This document shows positions 41,407 through 50,192 of a stretch of 64,000 nt of DNA, piece after piece. Position numbers and translations under genes: made by a program. The stretch is from Paenibacillus tyrphae. GTDB lineage: Bacteria; Bacillota; Bacilli; Paenibacillales; NBRC-103111. Where the stretch lies: contig NZ_JAMZAW010000035.1 of assembly GCF_024158745.1 (NCBI RefSeq), positions 1 to 64,000 of the forward strand. The letters run 5' to 3'. How positions within the stretch are numbered: position 1 is the first letter of the stretch; each line of letters starts with the position of its first letter. Below the pieces are notes generated by a model. It did no database searches. It was not told the DNA's origin and was given only the letters and a program-made list of their open reading frames with translations.

Positions 41407-42039
41407 CTACGACTTTTGAACCAACAAAGCAAGAAGGAATAAAAAAACGAAATGAGCTGGATAAAAGGATCTCCAAAGCCATCTTGGAACCCTAACTCTT
41501 TCGGTCCACCTTATGAGGCTTGGTGTATAAGCAATGACAGCTGAGATAACAACGCTGGCGAGTTGGAGCAACCAACCTTTGTAAAAAAGGAAGGCTATAT
41601 TCAAAAGATAGTGTGCTCCCACCATCTTATGCCCCTTGGTATACCGGAAAATCAGAACGAGCAGGAGCCCGTATGAGCCATAGTCAAAAGTCAAGAATTC
41701 CAGCAGGAAACCACCAAGGATAACAATGCCTGCTTTAAGCCCTTTGCTTTTGATCTGATCCAGCGCGTAAAGCACCGCCAGGCTGAGAAAAAGGGTACCA
41801 ATTGCATTAATACCCTGTACCCTGAGCGCCAGCATATACGGAATCTGGGATACCAGTCCAAGCAAGAAAAGACGAGAAAAATACTTGTTTAGATTACTTG
41901 TTCGTTGATAGCCGATAACGATGAAATAGCAATATATCGGAAAAGCCATTCGGCCGATTAGCTGCCACAGGATCACATCCGGGAAAAATATTTTCCCGGT
42001 GTGATCGGCAAACATGCTGAACATGGCGAGTATCTGCAT
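41407..42039 (-). CDS. traX: TraX-like membrane acetyltransferase
   Basis: 210 residues, about eight membrane helices: MQILAMFSMFADHTGKIFFP, AFPIYCYFIVIGYQ, LFLLGLVSQIPYML, and the conserved FYPAHFVFLFLLALL at the end. TraX family proteins acetylate pilins in F-like systems and are widespread in Firmicutes as membrane proteins. The ATG at 42039 follows AAAGGA; an earlier in-frame start overlaps the topoisomerase end. Transcribed with topB. Possibly modifies the plasmid's pilin-like proteins. Confidence 0.85.
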   Translation of the reverse strand: MQILAMFSMFADHTGKIFFPDVILWQLIGRMAFPIYCYFIVIGYQRTSNLNKYFSRLFLLGLVSQIPYMLALRVQGINAIGTLFLSLAVLYALDQIKSKGLKAGIVILGGFLLEFLTFDYGSYGLLLVLIFRYTKGHKMVGAHYLLNIAFLFYKGWLLQLASVVISAVIAYTPSLIRWTERVRVPRWLWRSFYPAHFVFLFLLALLVQKS

Positions 42040-42055
42040 GAACGAAGTCCTTTCT

Positions 42056-44449
42056 TTACTTGACGAACACAAGCCGCCGTTCGTTTTGATCGTATGCTAA
42101 CGCCGAATCAAAAGTACGCTGCTTACCGGTGAGCCCCTTAATGACATCCGTCTTGCCGTTTTTGAGCAGCTTGCGGATCTGCACCGGTGTGATCGTCTTC
42201 CCCAGATATTCCTTCGGTAGCGTGAATTTGCAGCCTTCCTTAAAGCCGGTGCAGCCGTAGAATTTCTCCTTCTCCATCACCGGCTTTTTACAATGCGGAC
42301 AGCTACCAAGCGACAGCTCGTCTTGGGATGGCTTGCGGGTCTGCAGCTTATTTTCGCTCCACTTCACGAACAAGCTGTAAGGGCCATATTCACCGGGTAT
42401 ATTCTGGAAAAGTACTTCTTTGCCCTCCAAGAGAGCCCGGGCGACTTTGCCCGGTATTTTGACCTTCAAAAACTGCTTCGGCAGCGTGACTTTGCAACCA
42501 TCTTTGAAGCCGGTGCAGCCGTAAAAGTCTTTCCGTTCGACAATCGGCTTGCCGCAGCTCGGACATGTGGCCACTTCCTCGATGTTCTGAAAAAGAGGCT
42601 TGCCCTGCAAACGATCCCGGATATGCGCCTGCAGCTCCGCCCTCGTGGCCAGGATCTCATGTACGAATTGCTTAAACTCGGCCAACGTTTCCGCGGCGAG
42701 TCGCTTCCCATCGGCCACTTCGGCCAGCTTTTTTTCAAATTCCCCGGTCAGCTCAATGCTGGCCAGTGGGTGGTTATAGACCAATTCCATGAAGTTGCGG
42801 CCTTTGTCGGTAAGGTAAACCAAGCTCTTTTTAATCTCGATGTATTCCCGGTTCGCCAGCTCCTTGATGATTCCCGCTCGGGTCGCCGGTGTACCGATGC
42901 CTTTGTCTTTTAGCAGCTCCGCCAGCTCGTCGTCATCCTCGATGATTTTCCCCGCATTCTCCATCGCCTTTTCCAGCTCGTCCTCGGCCATCCGTTTCGG
43001 CGGGCTCGTCTTCCCGGTGAGCGTGTCTGTTTTCTGAACGGTTGCTTTGTCACCTTTCTGCAGCTGTGGGAGCTTCGGCTGCTGCGCCTGGTCGATACCT
43101 TCTTGTTCTTTGTCCTCGGCCTCCGGCTTCATGATCTTACGCCAGCCATCTTCCAGGACGGAAACGGCTTTGGTGTAGAAGGTTTCACCGGCTACGCCCG
43201 TTATTACTTCAATTTCTCGGTCCAAACCTTCCGGATGGTGTGCTGCCAGCGTGTGGCGAAGGATGAGCGCATATAGCTTTTCCTCATCCTCGCTCAAACC
43301 GGTTGGATTGATATCGGTGGGAATGATAGCATGATGCTCTGTTGCCTTCGAATTGTCCACGAACCGGCTTTTCCTTTTCAAACTCCGGATTTCGTCCGGA
43401 AATAGGTGCTTGTATTTGCTCTCGACGCGGATCGCTGCCAGCCGTTCGGCCAGCTGATCGGCAACGTTCTCGGACAGGTGATGGCTCGATGTGCGCGGGT
43501 AAGTCACGAATCCTTTGTCGTACACGCTCTGCAGCACCTTCACTGTCTTTTCCATGCTAAAGCCCAGTTCTTTCCGGGCGGCGGTCTTAATCGATCTTGA
43601 TTGAAGCAGCTGCGGCGCGTACCGCTTCACTTGTTTTTCCTCATATTGCAAGACTGTACCGGTTTGGCCAGCAATCTTCTTCCGGATCGCTTCCGCATCC
43701 TCTTTTGATTCGAACCGGTATATACGGCCTTCGTCCACGTCCTTGAACCATTGAGCCTTGTAGCTGCCGCTTGCCGCCTGCATGTCGGCCACAATGACGT
43801 AAAACGGCTGCGGTGTAAATTGCTCAATCACCATTTCCCGATCGTAAACAATCCGGAGCGTTGGCGTCTGCACGCGGCCAGCAGATAGCACCGCCTTTTC
43901 GCTAGTCACTTCCTGGGCGGCCAGCGTAAAGAACCGCGTGGCCGTGAAGCCTATCCAGTAGTCAGCATAGGCCCGCACCTTGGCCGATTCGGCCAAGTGT
44001 AAGGTTTCGGATCCGTCTTTGAGCTGCTGAAAGCCGGTCCGGATTGTAGCCGGGGTCAAGTCGCTAATCCAAAGCCGCTGCAGCTTCCCCTTGTAACCGC
44101 ACGCGGAAATGATCGTTCGGCCTATATGCTCGCCCTCCCTGGCTGGGTCTGTTGCGATCACGCAGCAATCCGCTTTGGCCAGCAGCTCCTTAATGATTTT
44201 GAACTGGTCTTTTTTATCCGGATCGACTTCTGACATCATCGGCTCCGGTATCACCGGTAGCGACTCCATGCTCCAATCTTTGTACTGCTCATATGCATCG
44301 GGCGTTTTCAAACGGATGATGTGTCCGATCGCCCAAGTGACGACATCGCCGTTTTTCAGTTCGATGTATCCCCGGTTCGACTTAGCCGCACCCAACGCCT
44401 CCGCAATGTTGCGGCCCATGTCCGGTTTCTCTGCAAGAATCACGTTCAT
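42056..44449 (-). CDS. topB: DNA topoisomerase III (type IA)
   Basis: 797 residues. TOPRIM domain starts with MNVILAEKPDMGRNIAEALG and has ATDPAREGEHIGR; the catalytic Tyr is in GFVTYPRTSSHHLSE (about residue 330). The C-terminus carries two zinc-ribbon-like repeats with CPSCGKPIVERKDFYGC and CPHCKKPVMEKEKFYGC, as in plasmid TopB proteins. Relaxes and unlinks single-stranded regions during replication and transfer. The ATG at 44449 after GAGGGG is preferred to an upstream one at 44488. Confidence 0.95.
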   Translation of the reverse strand: MNVILAEKPDMGRNIAEALGAAKSNRGYIELKNGDVVTWAIGHIIRLKTPDAYEQYKDWSMESLPVIPEPMMSEVDPDKKDQFKIIKELLAKADCCVIATDPAREGEHIGRTIISACGYKGKLQRLWISDLTPATIRTGFQQLKDGSETLHLAESAKVRAYADYWIGFTATRFFTLAAQEVTSEKAVLSAGRVQTPTLRIVYDREMVIEQFTPQPFYVIVADMQAASGSYKAQWFKDVDEGRIYRFESKEDAEAIRKKIAGQTGTVLQYEEKQVKRYAPQLLQSRSIKTAARKELGFSMEKTVKVLQSVYDKGFVTYPRTSSHHLSENVADQLAERLAAIRVESKYKHLFPDEIRSLKRKSRFVDNSKATEHHAIIPTDINPTGLSEDEEKLYALILRHTLAAHHPEGLDREIEVITGVAGETFYTKAVSVLEDGWRKIMKPEAEDKEQEGIDQAQQPKLPQLQKGDKATVQKTDTLTGKTSPPKRMAEDELEKAMENAGKIIEDDDELAELLKDKGIGTPATRAGIIKELANREYIEIKKSLVYLTDKGRNFMELVYNHPLASIELTGEFEKKLAEVADGKRLAAETLAEFKQFVHEILATRAELQAHIRDRLQGKPLFQNIEEVATCPSCGKPIVERKDFYGCTGFKDGCKVTLPKQFLKVKIPGKVARALLEGKEVLFQNIPGEYGPYSLFVKWSENKLQTRKPSQDELSLGSCPHCKKPVMEKEKFYGCTGFKEGCKFTLPKEYLGKTITPVQIRKLLKNGKTDVIKGLTGKQRTFDSALAYDQNERRLVFVK

Positions 44450-44484
44450 ATTTAACCCCTCTATCACACGTAATATTATCGAAT

Positions 44485-44853
44485 TCACCTGAGCCCCAGC
44501 AATGACTCGAATACTCCGGGGAAGAAATAGACCATTAACGCATCAAGAATTAAAAAGTAAAAAATATAGAACACTTTTCCGTCTAGTGCCTTCCATCTCC
44601 GAAACACGATCAAACTGATAATTACAAGACAGGCTATAATCATAAGCATAATCATGAGCGTCCGGATCGCATCAGCCGTACTTACCCCACTGCTATGTAA
44701 TTCTGTCACGAAAGCACCGACTTGCTCCTGGTGAGATAGGATGTAATAGCGAATTAGCTTCACCATCAAAACCGCGAAAGCAAAATAAATAGTTCGTTTC
44801 AGCAATCTTAGGATATCTATCTTTCGCGAAGCACCCAAATTATCAGCGTTCAT
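44485..44853 (-). CDS. hypothetical membrane protein, three helices
   Basis: 122 residues with helices at IYFAFAVLMVKLIRYYIL, LMIMLMIIACLVIISLIVF and FYIFYFLILDALMVYFF. GGAGG lies 4-5 bases before the ATG. Located just upstream of topB. Not recognised. Confidence 0.6.
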   Translation of the reverse strand: MNADNLGASRKIDILRLLKRTIYFAFAVLMVKLIRYYILSHQEQVGAFVTELHSSGVSTADAIRTLMIMLMIIACLVIISLIVFRRWKALDGKVFYIFYFLILDALMVYFFPGVFESLLGLR

Positions 44854-44949
44854 AGTCCTCCACCTGTTCTAAAAATATTTACTTGTTCATCTGACGCAAT
44901 ATTTAGGCATTTATGTTCATATTCAATAGGCTTGTTTCGTGTTAGACTA

Positions 44950-45192
44950 TTATCGGCGGTCTCCGGTCTTTTGGAAAAGGATATCCCTGTTATTTCTCTT
45001 GGCCGAAGAGAGGGATCCCGGGACTGCCTCCATTTGCACATATCCGCAAACGTCTTTGCTGCACACTCGGATATCGAGCGCTGGCGTATTCGGAATTTCG
45101 GTGGCGGTGATTTGGAGCTGCAGCGGTCCAGGCTTTAGCTCAATATATCCTACCGATTCCATCACTCCGGTTTGGCATCGAGGACAATTCAT
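44950..45192 (-). CDS. zinc-ribbon protein
   Basis: 80 residues starting MNCPRCQTGVMESVGY with a second Cys pair in VCSKDVCGY, giving a CxxC...CxxxxC zinc knuckle. AAGGAG 8 bases upstream of the ATG at 45192 sets the start. Possibly nucleic-acid binding or a chaperone-like factor; unknown. Confidence 0.65.
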   Translation of the reverse strand: MNCPRCQTGVMESVGYIELKPGPLQLQITATEIPNTPALDIRVCSKDVCGYVQMEAVPGSLSSAKRNNRDILFQKTGDRR

Positions 45193-45245
45193 GTGTTCAC
45201 TCCTTCTCGTAGTAATCCCTATTAAAATTTCGTTCATATGCCGCA

Positions 45246-45524
45246 TTACAGTTCAAACCTAGATTCAAGGACACGATAACGTTTAGACCTTAAAAAGGTG
45301 CCTACGTTGTCAATCGAATAGAAAATCACATTCAGCCGGGCAGCTTCTTTTTTGAAAACCATCAACTTTTCGTTAGAGTCCATCAAAATATGTAGAACTT
45401 CCGGATCTCTTCTATACATCTGGGAATAGTCATCAATAATTTGTATGGCCTCCTTCTTTTTGAGCATTGGGGTAACGTAATTGCCAGAAGTAGGCGGATT
45501 AATACTTAACAATGGCGCTGTCAT
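45246..45524 (-). CDS. hypothetical 92-residue protein
   Basis: MTAPLLSINPPTSGNYVTPM then a helical region (KKEAIQIIDDYSQMYRRDP) and alpha/beta end. GGAGGAT ribosome site. Not recognised. Lies in a same-strand series of small leading-region genes. Confidence 0.55.
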   Translation of the reverse strand: MTAPLLSINPPTSGNYVTPMLKKKEAIQIIDDYSQMYRRDPEVLHILMDSNEKLMVFKKEAARLNVIFYSIDNVGTFLRSKRYRVLESRFEL

Positions 45525-45571
45525 TCGTTCCCATCCTCCCTTTTACCGGCAGTATCATAGAGGCTCGTCTT

Positions 45572-45976
45572 TCACGCCTGGCTATGCTTCGAACCCATAT
45601 ACTCCTGCAGGACAAGAGTAACTTGATATTGGTTTCCTGCACCTGACCCCTCCGGGGCCGGAATCAAGAAATACACATATTTCTTTCCTTGTTTAAAAAA
45701 AGAAAGCTTAGTTGGCAGCGTCCTAGTATCGATGTTCAAGTCTTCGATCTCTTTATCATCGAGAAGCGATTTGTACAAATTTGCAATGAATTTCGTACAT
45801 TCGCTATGGGGCATGTAGTCGGTTATTGACTCAACAGGCCCCTTTTTATTCCAACCATCAAAATTAGCCTTCTTACTTTCCCAAATAAGCCGTTTAATGA
45901 TCCTTGGGCCTATTAAGATTAAGGTTCCAACGAAAGCAGCTATTAGAAGACTATAGACGTAAAGAATAAGCTTTCA
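45572..45976 (-). CDS. membrane-anchored hypothetical protein, GTG start
   Basis: 134 residues if started at GTG 45976: MKAYSYVYSLLIAAFVGTL begins a single membrane helix, followed by a cytoplasmic domain with TDYMPHSECTKFIANLYKSL and KLSFFKQGKKYVYFLIPAPE. Starting at the internal ATG 45814 would lose the helix. AAAGGGG abuts the GTG, an unusually short spacing. Function unknown. Confidence 0.55.
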
Positions 45977-46066
45977 CCCCTTTGTTGCATCTGGACTCCA
46001 CGGGACTTCATTGCGGACATCCAATTTTTCAAATAACTCTCTGGCTGTACGTAAGTATTCAAATTG

Positions 46067-46192
46067 TTACTTCCTCGATCTACGATTTCGGTAGGGACTC
46101 CAAAATCTATCTATCGTTCTAGTCAAAGCAATTCCGAAACAAAGAACTAAAATTCCACCAAATATAAACAGTAGCCATCCCCAGAATCCCAT
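46067..46192 (-). CDS. 41-residue membrane protein, duplicated (copy 2)
   Basis: Same protein as 3334-3459, with DNA differing at only about one base over the gene. The duplicated block joins directly to paralogue copy c here, while at 3.4 kb it joins another gene, so a rearrangement broke the original order. Confidence 0.55.
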   Translation of the reverse strand: MGFWGWLLFIFGGILVLCFGIALTRTIDRFWSPYRNRRSRK

Positions 46193-46217
46193 GAAACCAC
46201 CCTATTCAAAAAGTTGC

Positions 46218-46568
46218 TTAAAGCATTGTTGCCATAGACCATACATAAGACTTGTTGTAACTTGTATCTAACACATAAGGCTCATTTGAATCTTTATAGT
46301 TAATATTGCAAGAAATAATTTTAATATAGGTGTCTCCAACATCGAATACTACTGAAATGTGTTCAGAAGCTTCTTTTCGGAATTTATCCGCAGGGTAGAT
46401 TGTGCGGTGAACCTGTGCATTGTATACCCATGATAAATCTTTTTCGGCAAATTCCTTTACCTTGGACAAAATCTCCCAGCTTCCCGATCTACCAGCTTCA
46501 CCCGTTAAGACGCCGTTAACTATTTCCTTTTCTGCATACCATTCGCCTGCAATACTGTTTTTTGGCAT
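46218..46568 (-). CDS. hypothetical protein, paralogue family 1 (copy c, internal deletion)
   Basis: 116 residues. Near-identical to 1578-1973 but missing 15 codons (DFNELSRITNGHPEF) exactly in frame, so GSWEI joins LSKVKEF. The two flanks match to the base level apart from a few substitutions. AGGAGTG precedes the ATG. Because the lost block is conserved in both other copies, this one may be non-functional. Confidence 0.6.
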   Translation of the reverse strand: MPKNSIAGEWYAEKEIVNGVLTGEAGRSGSWEILSKVKEFAEKDLSWVYNAQVHRTIYPADKFRKEASEHISVVFDVGDTYIKIISCNINYKDSNEPYVLDTSYNKSYVWSMATML

Positions 46569-46590
46569 ACAGACACTCCTATTCATTTTG

Positions 46591-46941
46591 TTACTCAACC
46601 AAATGAACAACCCACTCGATATAAAATTCGGGGGGATACAAATTTTCCTCAACTTTCGAGTATCCGGTATAATCCAGCCCACAATGCGGCAAGAACACAT
46701 CAGGTTCCATTGGGCTACCGGGACGCCAGCATTCACAGATGAGCTTGTTTCCCTCGGCGTTGTACCAAATCGTAAAATCCTCTTCGCCCTCTTCATCATA
46801 GAAAACAACTGATTGAACCAAATCAGGATTTGTAACAAGGGAATTAATTGCCTGATTAACATGCTGGAAAGTCTGCCCGTCATCGACACCCGATCGGACA
46901 CAAAAATAACCATCTTCTAGAAAATCGTTCATAGTAAGCAC
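46591..46941 (-). CDS. hypothetical acidic protein (SMI1-like style)
   Basis: 116 residues, strongly acidic, with VVFYDEEGEEDFTIWYNAEG and CRPGSPMEPDVFLPHCG-type composition. Start taken as GTG 46941, 8 bases after GGAGG; an in-frame ATG at 46932 is possible. Acidic small proteins beside paralogues of unknown function suggest an immunity-type role, but no family is recognised with confidence. Confidence 0.55.
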   Translation of the reverse strand: MLTMNDFLEDGYFCVRSGVDDGQTFQHVNQAINSLVTNPDLVQSVVFYDEEGEEDFTIWYNAEGNKLICECWRPGSPMEPDVFLPHCGLDYTGYSKVEENLYPPEFYIEWVVHLVE

Positions 46942-46957
46942 AAAGATAACCTCCAAT

Positions 46958-47044
46958 TCATCTTGTTACATAGCCAAGAAAATATCCTAAAGCTATCATG
47001 ACTATGTACATCCCGTATTTAATAACTTTGTTCCTATGCAACAT
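46958..47044 (-). CDS. putative 28-residue membrane peptide
   Basis: MLHRNKVIKYGMYIVMIALGY then FLGYVTR: basic start, one helix. GGGAGGTG precedes the ATG closely. Likely a real mini-protein by its ribosome site; function unknown. Confidence 0.5.
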   Translation of the reverse strand: MLHRNKVIKYGMYIVMIALGYFLGYVTR

Positions 47045-47056
47045 GTCCACCTCCCA

Positions 47057-47353
47057 TTATGTTGTAATTCTTGGAATGATAATATTAACCAAAACCAAAA
47101 GTACAAAAGAAAGAGAGGTCATAGCACAGAACAACCAGTACCATTTTTTCGATTCAAAATCCTTATGCTGATACTCGGCTTCATCGTACACATCCAAATG
47201 CCGCTCAAAGCTTGGTTGCAACAATTTACTTTCGAATTTATTCCTTAGATTAATACGATAGTGAATACAAAAAGCTGTACCCATTATGCCGATCACAAAG
47301 CCAGCACCGGCTATAAAATTAACCACAAATATCCCATCCTTTAGGTTAATCAT
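47057..47353 (-). CDS. small membrane protein, two helices
   Basis: 98 residues: helix (VVNFIAGAGFVIGIMGTAF), a charged central part (KLLQPSFERHLDVYDEAEY), and a second helix (LSFVLLVLVNIII). Overlaps the stop of the mini-gene upstream (ATGA). Not recognised. Confidence 0.55.
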   Translation of the reverse strand: MINLKDGIFVVNFIAGAGFVIGIMGTAFCIHYRINLRNKFESKLLQPSFERHLDVYDEAEYQHKDFESKKWYWLFCAMTSLSFVLLVLVNIIIPRITT

Positions 47354-47451
47354 TTCCGCCGTTTCTTTAATTTAATATTGATATAACCTATGGTTGTTCC
47401 TATAGCGATTCCTAAAGCCGCCCATAAGATAAAATATTTGATCCAATTCAT
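47350..47451 (-). CDS. putative 33-residue membrane peptide
   Basis: MNWIKYFILWAALGIAIGTT then a basic end KLKKRRK. Its stop overlaps the next start by 4 bases, which supports real translation. Confidence 0.5.
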   Translation of the reverse strand: MNWIKYFILWAALGIAIGTTIGYINIKLKKRRK

Positions 47452-47502
47452 TGTTTCATTGTCAAACAAATTTATCGTCTTCCTTTCTACTATCCATAGT
47501 TT

Positions 47503-47781
47503 TCACAGAAATACCCCGCGCTCTCCCTCGCGTCCAAAAGTCACGTGCGAAAATCCGCCGGCATAGTGACCTTTCCCCTGCATGAGGAAAAAACGTTCAT
47601 AATCTTTGCTCAAAGTAATATCCAGGCTCTCATGTCTGGTTGCCTTGTCGGCTTCGTACTTGATGGCCAGCACCTTGTACCCTTCCTTAAACTTCGTGTA
47701 AAGTGCCTTCTCAATATCCGGAAACGCAGCCAGCACAACGATTTGCGCCGGGTTAAGCTCCAACCTATTTTTATTTTCCAT
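47503..47781 (-). CDS. hypothetical 92-residue protein
   Basis: MENKNRLELNPAQIVVLAAF, then an alpha/beta part ending GGFSHVTFGREGERGVFL. The ATG at 47781 has AAAGGA upstream. Lies 9 bases after the recombinase stop, so co-transcribed with it. Not recognised. Confidence 0.55.
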   Translation of the reverse strand: MENKNRLELNPAQIVVLAAFPDIEKALYTKFKEGYKVLAIKYEADKATRHESLDITLSKDYERFFLMQGKGHYAGGFSHVTFGREGERGVFL

Positions 47782-47798
47782 TTGCCCCATCCTTTCGG

Positions 47799-48377
47799 CT
47801 ATAAATTCAAATTGATACGTGCAGGCTCTTCCTCTTTGATCCCGAGGTAATCCCGCGTTTTCTTCTCAGAAGAATGATTAAAAATTCTCTGAATGGCCTT
47901 CAACGGGAAGCCTGCGAGGTAAGCATGATACCCCCACGTTTTTCGTAGGGTTTCCGTCCCTACCTTCTCCTGGATGCCTGCAGCTCGTGCTGCCGAATTA
48001 ATCACCTTATAGGCCTGGTCCCTATTCAACGCGACTAGGTTCCCGCCGCTTTTTTTTCGGGAAGGAAATAACGGTTCATCTAACGCATTCCAGGAGCGCT
48101 TGCTGAGAAATTCCTTGATGGCCTTCACAGCTGCTTCATTCAACCAAAATTCCTTTGCCTTGCCGGTCTCTTTGTCGCGAATCACGACCCGATCCCTCAA
48201 GTTCCCTTGTTCGTCTAACACATGTCCAAGCGTGAGACGCAGGAGCTCGTGGATTCGTAAACCACCCCCATTTATTCCAAGGGTGAAAATGCAATAGTCT
48301 CTCATGTTGGAAGATTTTAGGATTTTCTTGATAGCCTCAATTTGTTTGCGATCCCGAATCGGTTGCACTTTTTCCAA
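47799..48377 (-). CDS. small tyrosine recombinase, second copy
   Basis: 192 residues, catalytic domain only, related to 934-1476. First Arg in GGLRIHELLRL, box VGTETLRKTWGYH, later FNHSSEKKT and Tyr in RDYLGIKEE. The first His of the HxLR box is replaced by Glu (TETLR), whereas the other copy keeps HTLR. Activity may be altered, or this subfamily may tolerate it. A strong inverted repeat surrounds its promoter. Confidence 0.8.
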   Translation of the reverse strand: MEKVQPIRDRKQIEAIKKILKSSNMRDYCIFTLGINGGGLRIHELLRLTLGHVLDEQGNLRDRVVIRDKETGKAKEFWLNEAAVKAIKEFLSKRSWNALDEPLFPSRKKSGGNLVALNRDQAYKVINSAARAAGIQEKVGTETLRKTWGYHAYLAGFPLKAIQRIFNHSSEKKTRDYLGIKEEEPARINLNL

Positions 48378-48396
48378 AATACTTCACCCTTTGATG

Positions 48397-48437
48397 AATC
48401 ATTCACAAATATATTATACCATAATTTGTGTATGATT
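48397..48437. promoter_or_regulatory. inverted repeat around the recombinase promoter
   Basis: AATCATTCACAAAT (48397-48410) faces ATTTGTGTATGATT (48424-48437), with one mismatch, around a TATAAT on the minus strand. A third copy, ATTTGTGTATGATT, is at 48510-48523. Suits an operator or the recombinase core site. Confidence 0.65.
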
Positions 48438-48604
48438 TAAAGGGTTAGATTAACAAAAACCGCAGTCGTGACGCGGGTTTTCGGGTTTTCCCGAATCTAC
48501 CGAAAATGAATTTGTGTATGATTCAGCAATGGGTATTTTGGATAGGGGAACGCTTGCTGTCCCCCCCACCTACCCGAGCTGGCGCCAACTGAGTCCTGAG
48601 CTTC

Positions 48605-49621
48605 CTACTTGTCAAAATCTATCGTTAGCTGCTCGATAACTTCCACCGTCTGAATTTCCTTAACGCTCTGCTCGATGACTTCCTGGATCTGTTCCCCCTT
48701 AGATTCTTGCTCCTGCGCCTGCATGTCTCCCGCAATTAGCTCTACCTGAGCCACATCAACCTGTGGAAACGTCAGTAATTCCCCTTGCTCATTTTTTCCC
48801 CATAGCTGCGTACCCATATGGCCGAAATATTTCATATCGATGATATTGCCGTCTACAAACGTAACCCGAACCGGATCATAAAGGGACAACGTTTTTTGTT
48901 TTTCCGGAGGCGCAACGTCCGGAACAGAAAGGTCACCGTAAAAATATCGTCCGAGCAAATTACGGTAATTGGAAATTTTAAACGGAAATAGGTTTCCGGC
49001 TTTCCCGATATGCAGCTCCACGGTTTTATCGGGTCCGTGGTCTTCGCGTGCGGCGAACATCAATCCTTTTGTGAATGCCCCATAGCCTCCTTTAATCGTA
49101 TTTTTAAAAATCCGGATGGCATTCAGTTTGTCCGCCTGCAGGATGGCTTCCTTCAGGCCCGGCGTTTGCTCAATGATGTACCGAAAGACAACCTCTAGCG
49201 CCTCGCTGTTCGTCATGTCCTCCGCTGGCTTATCCAGCGAAAACTTCCCCCGATGGACCCGAATAACCCGGTCATTTTCATAAATACCGTGATCCTCGTT
49301 ATTCTCGTCCGTCCCAATCACCCTAGAGGAAAGTGCAACCTTACTTTCTTCCCACCCTGTAGCACGTAATGCCCCGATAGAGGACATCCAGGGGACGTAA
49401 AAATAATCACCGGCACGCAATTCCTTCGCATAAATTTCATTTTGGTGTGGCGGTATTTCCGGAATGCCAGATAGCCGGCTATCCTCTATTGGACCCGATG
49501 GCTCTACAATGATGGGTCCAGAAAAGTCATTAGGAAAGTCATAGTCTACCTGCGGGATCTCCCAGCTCAATTCCCGTTCAAAGCCGGTTTCGCGTTTTGG
49601 ATAATAAGAATCGAAAGACAT
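48605..49621 (-). CDS. hypothetical 338-residue protein of the leading region
   Basis: Begins MSFDSYYPKRETGFERELSW. A proline-rich N-terminal 60 residues are followed by a domain with AKELRAGDYFYVPWMSS, a helical block, and a beta domain (YDPVRVTFVDGNIIDMKYFG). C-terminal coiled, acidic tail. GGGAGGA ribosome site. Similar large unknown proteins accompany RadC/ArdC on conjugative plasmids. No catalytic motif seen. Confidence 0.6.
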   Translation of the reverse strand: MSFDSYYPKRETGFERELSWEIPQVDYDFPNDFSGPIIVEPSGPIEDSRLSGIPEIPPHQNEIYAKELRAGDYFYVPWMSSIGALRATGWEESKVALSSRVIGTDENNEDHGIYENDRVIRVHRGKFSLDKPAEDMTNSEALEVVFRYIIEQTPGLKEAILQADKLNAIRIFKNTIKGGYGAFTKGLMFAAREDHGPDKTVELHIGKAGNLFPFKISNYRNLLGRYFYGDLSVPDVAPPEKQKTLSLYDPVRVTFVDGNIIDMKYFGHMGTQLWGKNEQGELLTFPQVDVAQVELIAGDMQAQEQESKGEQIQEVIEQSVKEIQTVEVIEQLTIDFDK

Positions 49622-49654
49622 GCGTAAATTCCTCCCTTGGTTTTCTTAAAATCT

Positions 49655-49705
49655 CGGCCGCAGTAGCCTGCGGCCGCGTTCCTGGCGTAGACGGGAACGT
49701 TCCTT
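49655..49705. repeat. partial structured element (terminal module)
   Basis: CGGCCGCAG-tagc-CTGCGGCCG hairpin and GTTCCTGGCGTAGACGGGAAC hairpin. The second matches the GTTCC...GGAAC module at the end of elements A-C. Placed just upstream of the 48605-49621 gene, again on its 5' side. Confidence 0.55.
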
Positions 49706-49711
49706 CCGCCC

Positions 49712-50164
49712 TTAGATCAAAATGCCTTGCTCTTTTAAGCTAACAAACCGTTTTTCGCCAATTATCACGTGGTCAAGTACTTCAATCCCCAAGATTTGCC
49801 CGGCTTCAATTAGCCTCAGGGTCGAATTAATGTCTTCTTGTGAAGGGGTAGGATCACCGCTCGGATGATTATGGAAGCATACGAGCGAAGCAGCGTTGTT
49901 CAAAATAGCCGCTTTAAAAACCTCTCTCGGATGAACAATAGTCGAGTTGAGATTCCCGACAGATAGCACATGTAGCCCAGCAACAAAGTTTTTCGTATTG
50001 AGAGTTAAGATTCCAAATTTTTCGCAAGCTTCATGCTCAAGATCCAAAACGGATTGAACGATATTATAAGCATCCTGTGGTGAGCGTATCGCCCGGCTGG
50101 ATAAGTCATATTTCGCAGATTTTTCTTTGAATTGCTTGACGGTATAGATATTGATAGTAATCAT
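49712..50164 (-). CDS. RadC-like JAB-domain protein
   Basis: 150 residues with the JAMM metal-site motif FHNHPSGDPTPSQED (about residues 98-112) and ILTLNTKNFVAGLHVLSVGN. RadC/YeeS-type proteins are frequent on plasmids and in leading regions; their exact role in DNA repair is unsettled. Lacks the N-terminal HhH part of chromosomal RadC. Element A lies directly upstream. Confidence 0.85.
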   Translation of the reverse strand: MITINIYTVKQFKEKSAKYDLSSRAIRSPQDAYNIVQSVLDLEHEACEKFGILTLNTKNFVAGLHVLSVGNLNSTIVHPREVFKAAILNNAASLVCFHNHPSGDPTPSQEDINSTLRLIEAGQILGIEVLDHVIIGEKRFVSLKEQGILI

Positions 50165-50192
50165 CTTCGCTTAATCCCCCAGTGATTGAATT

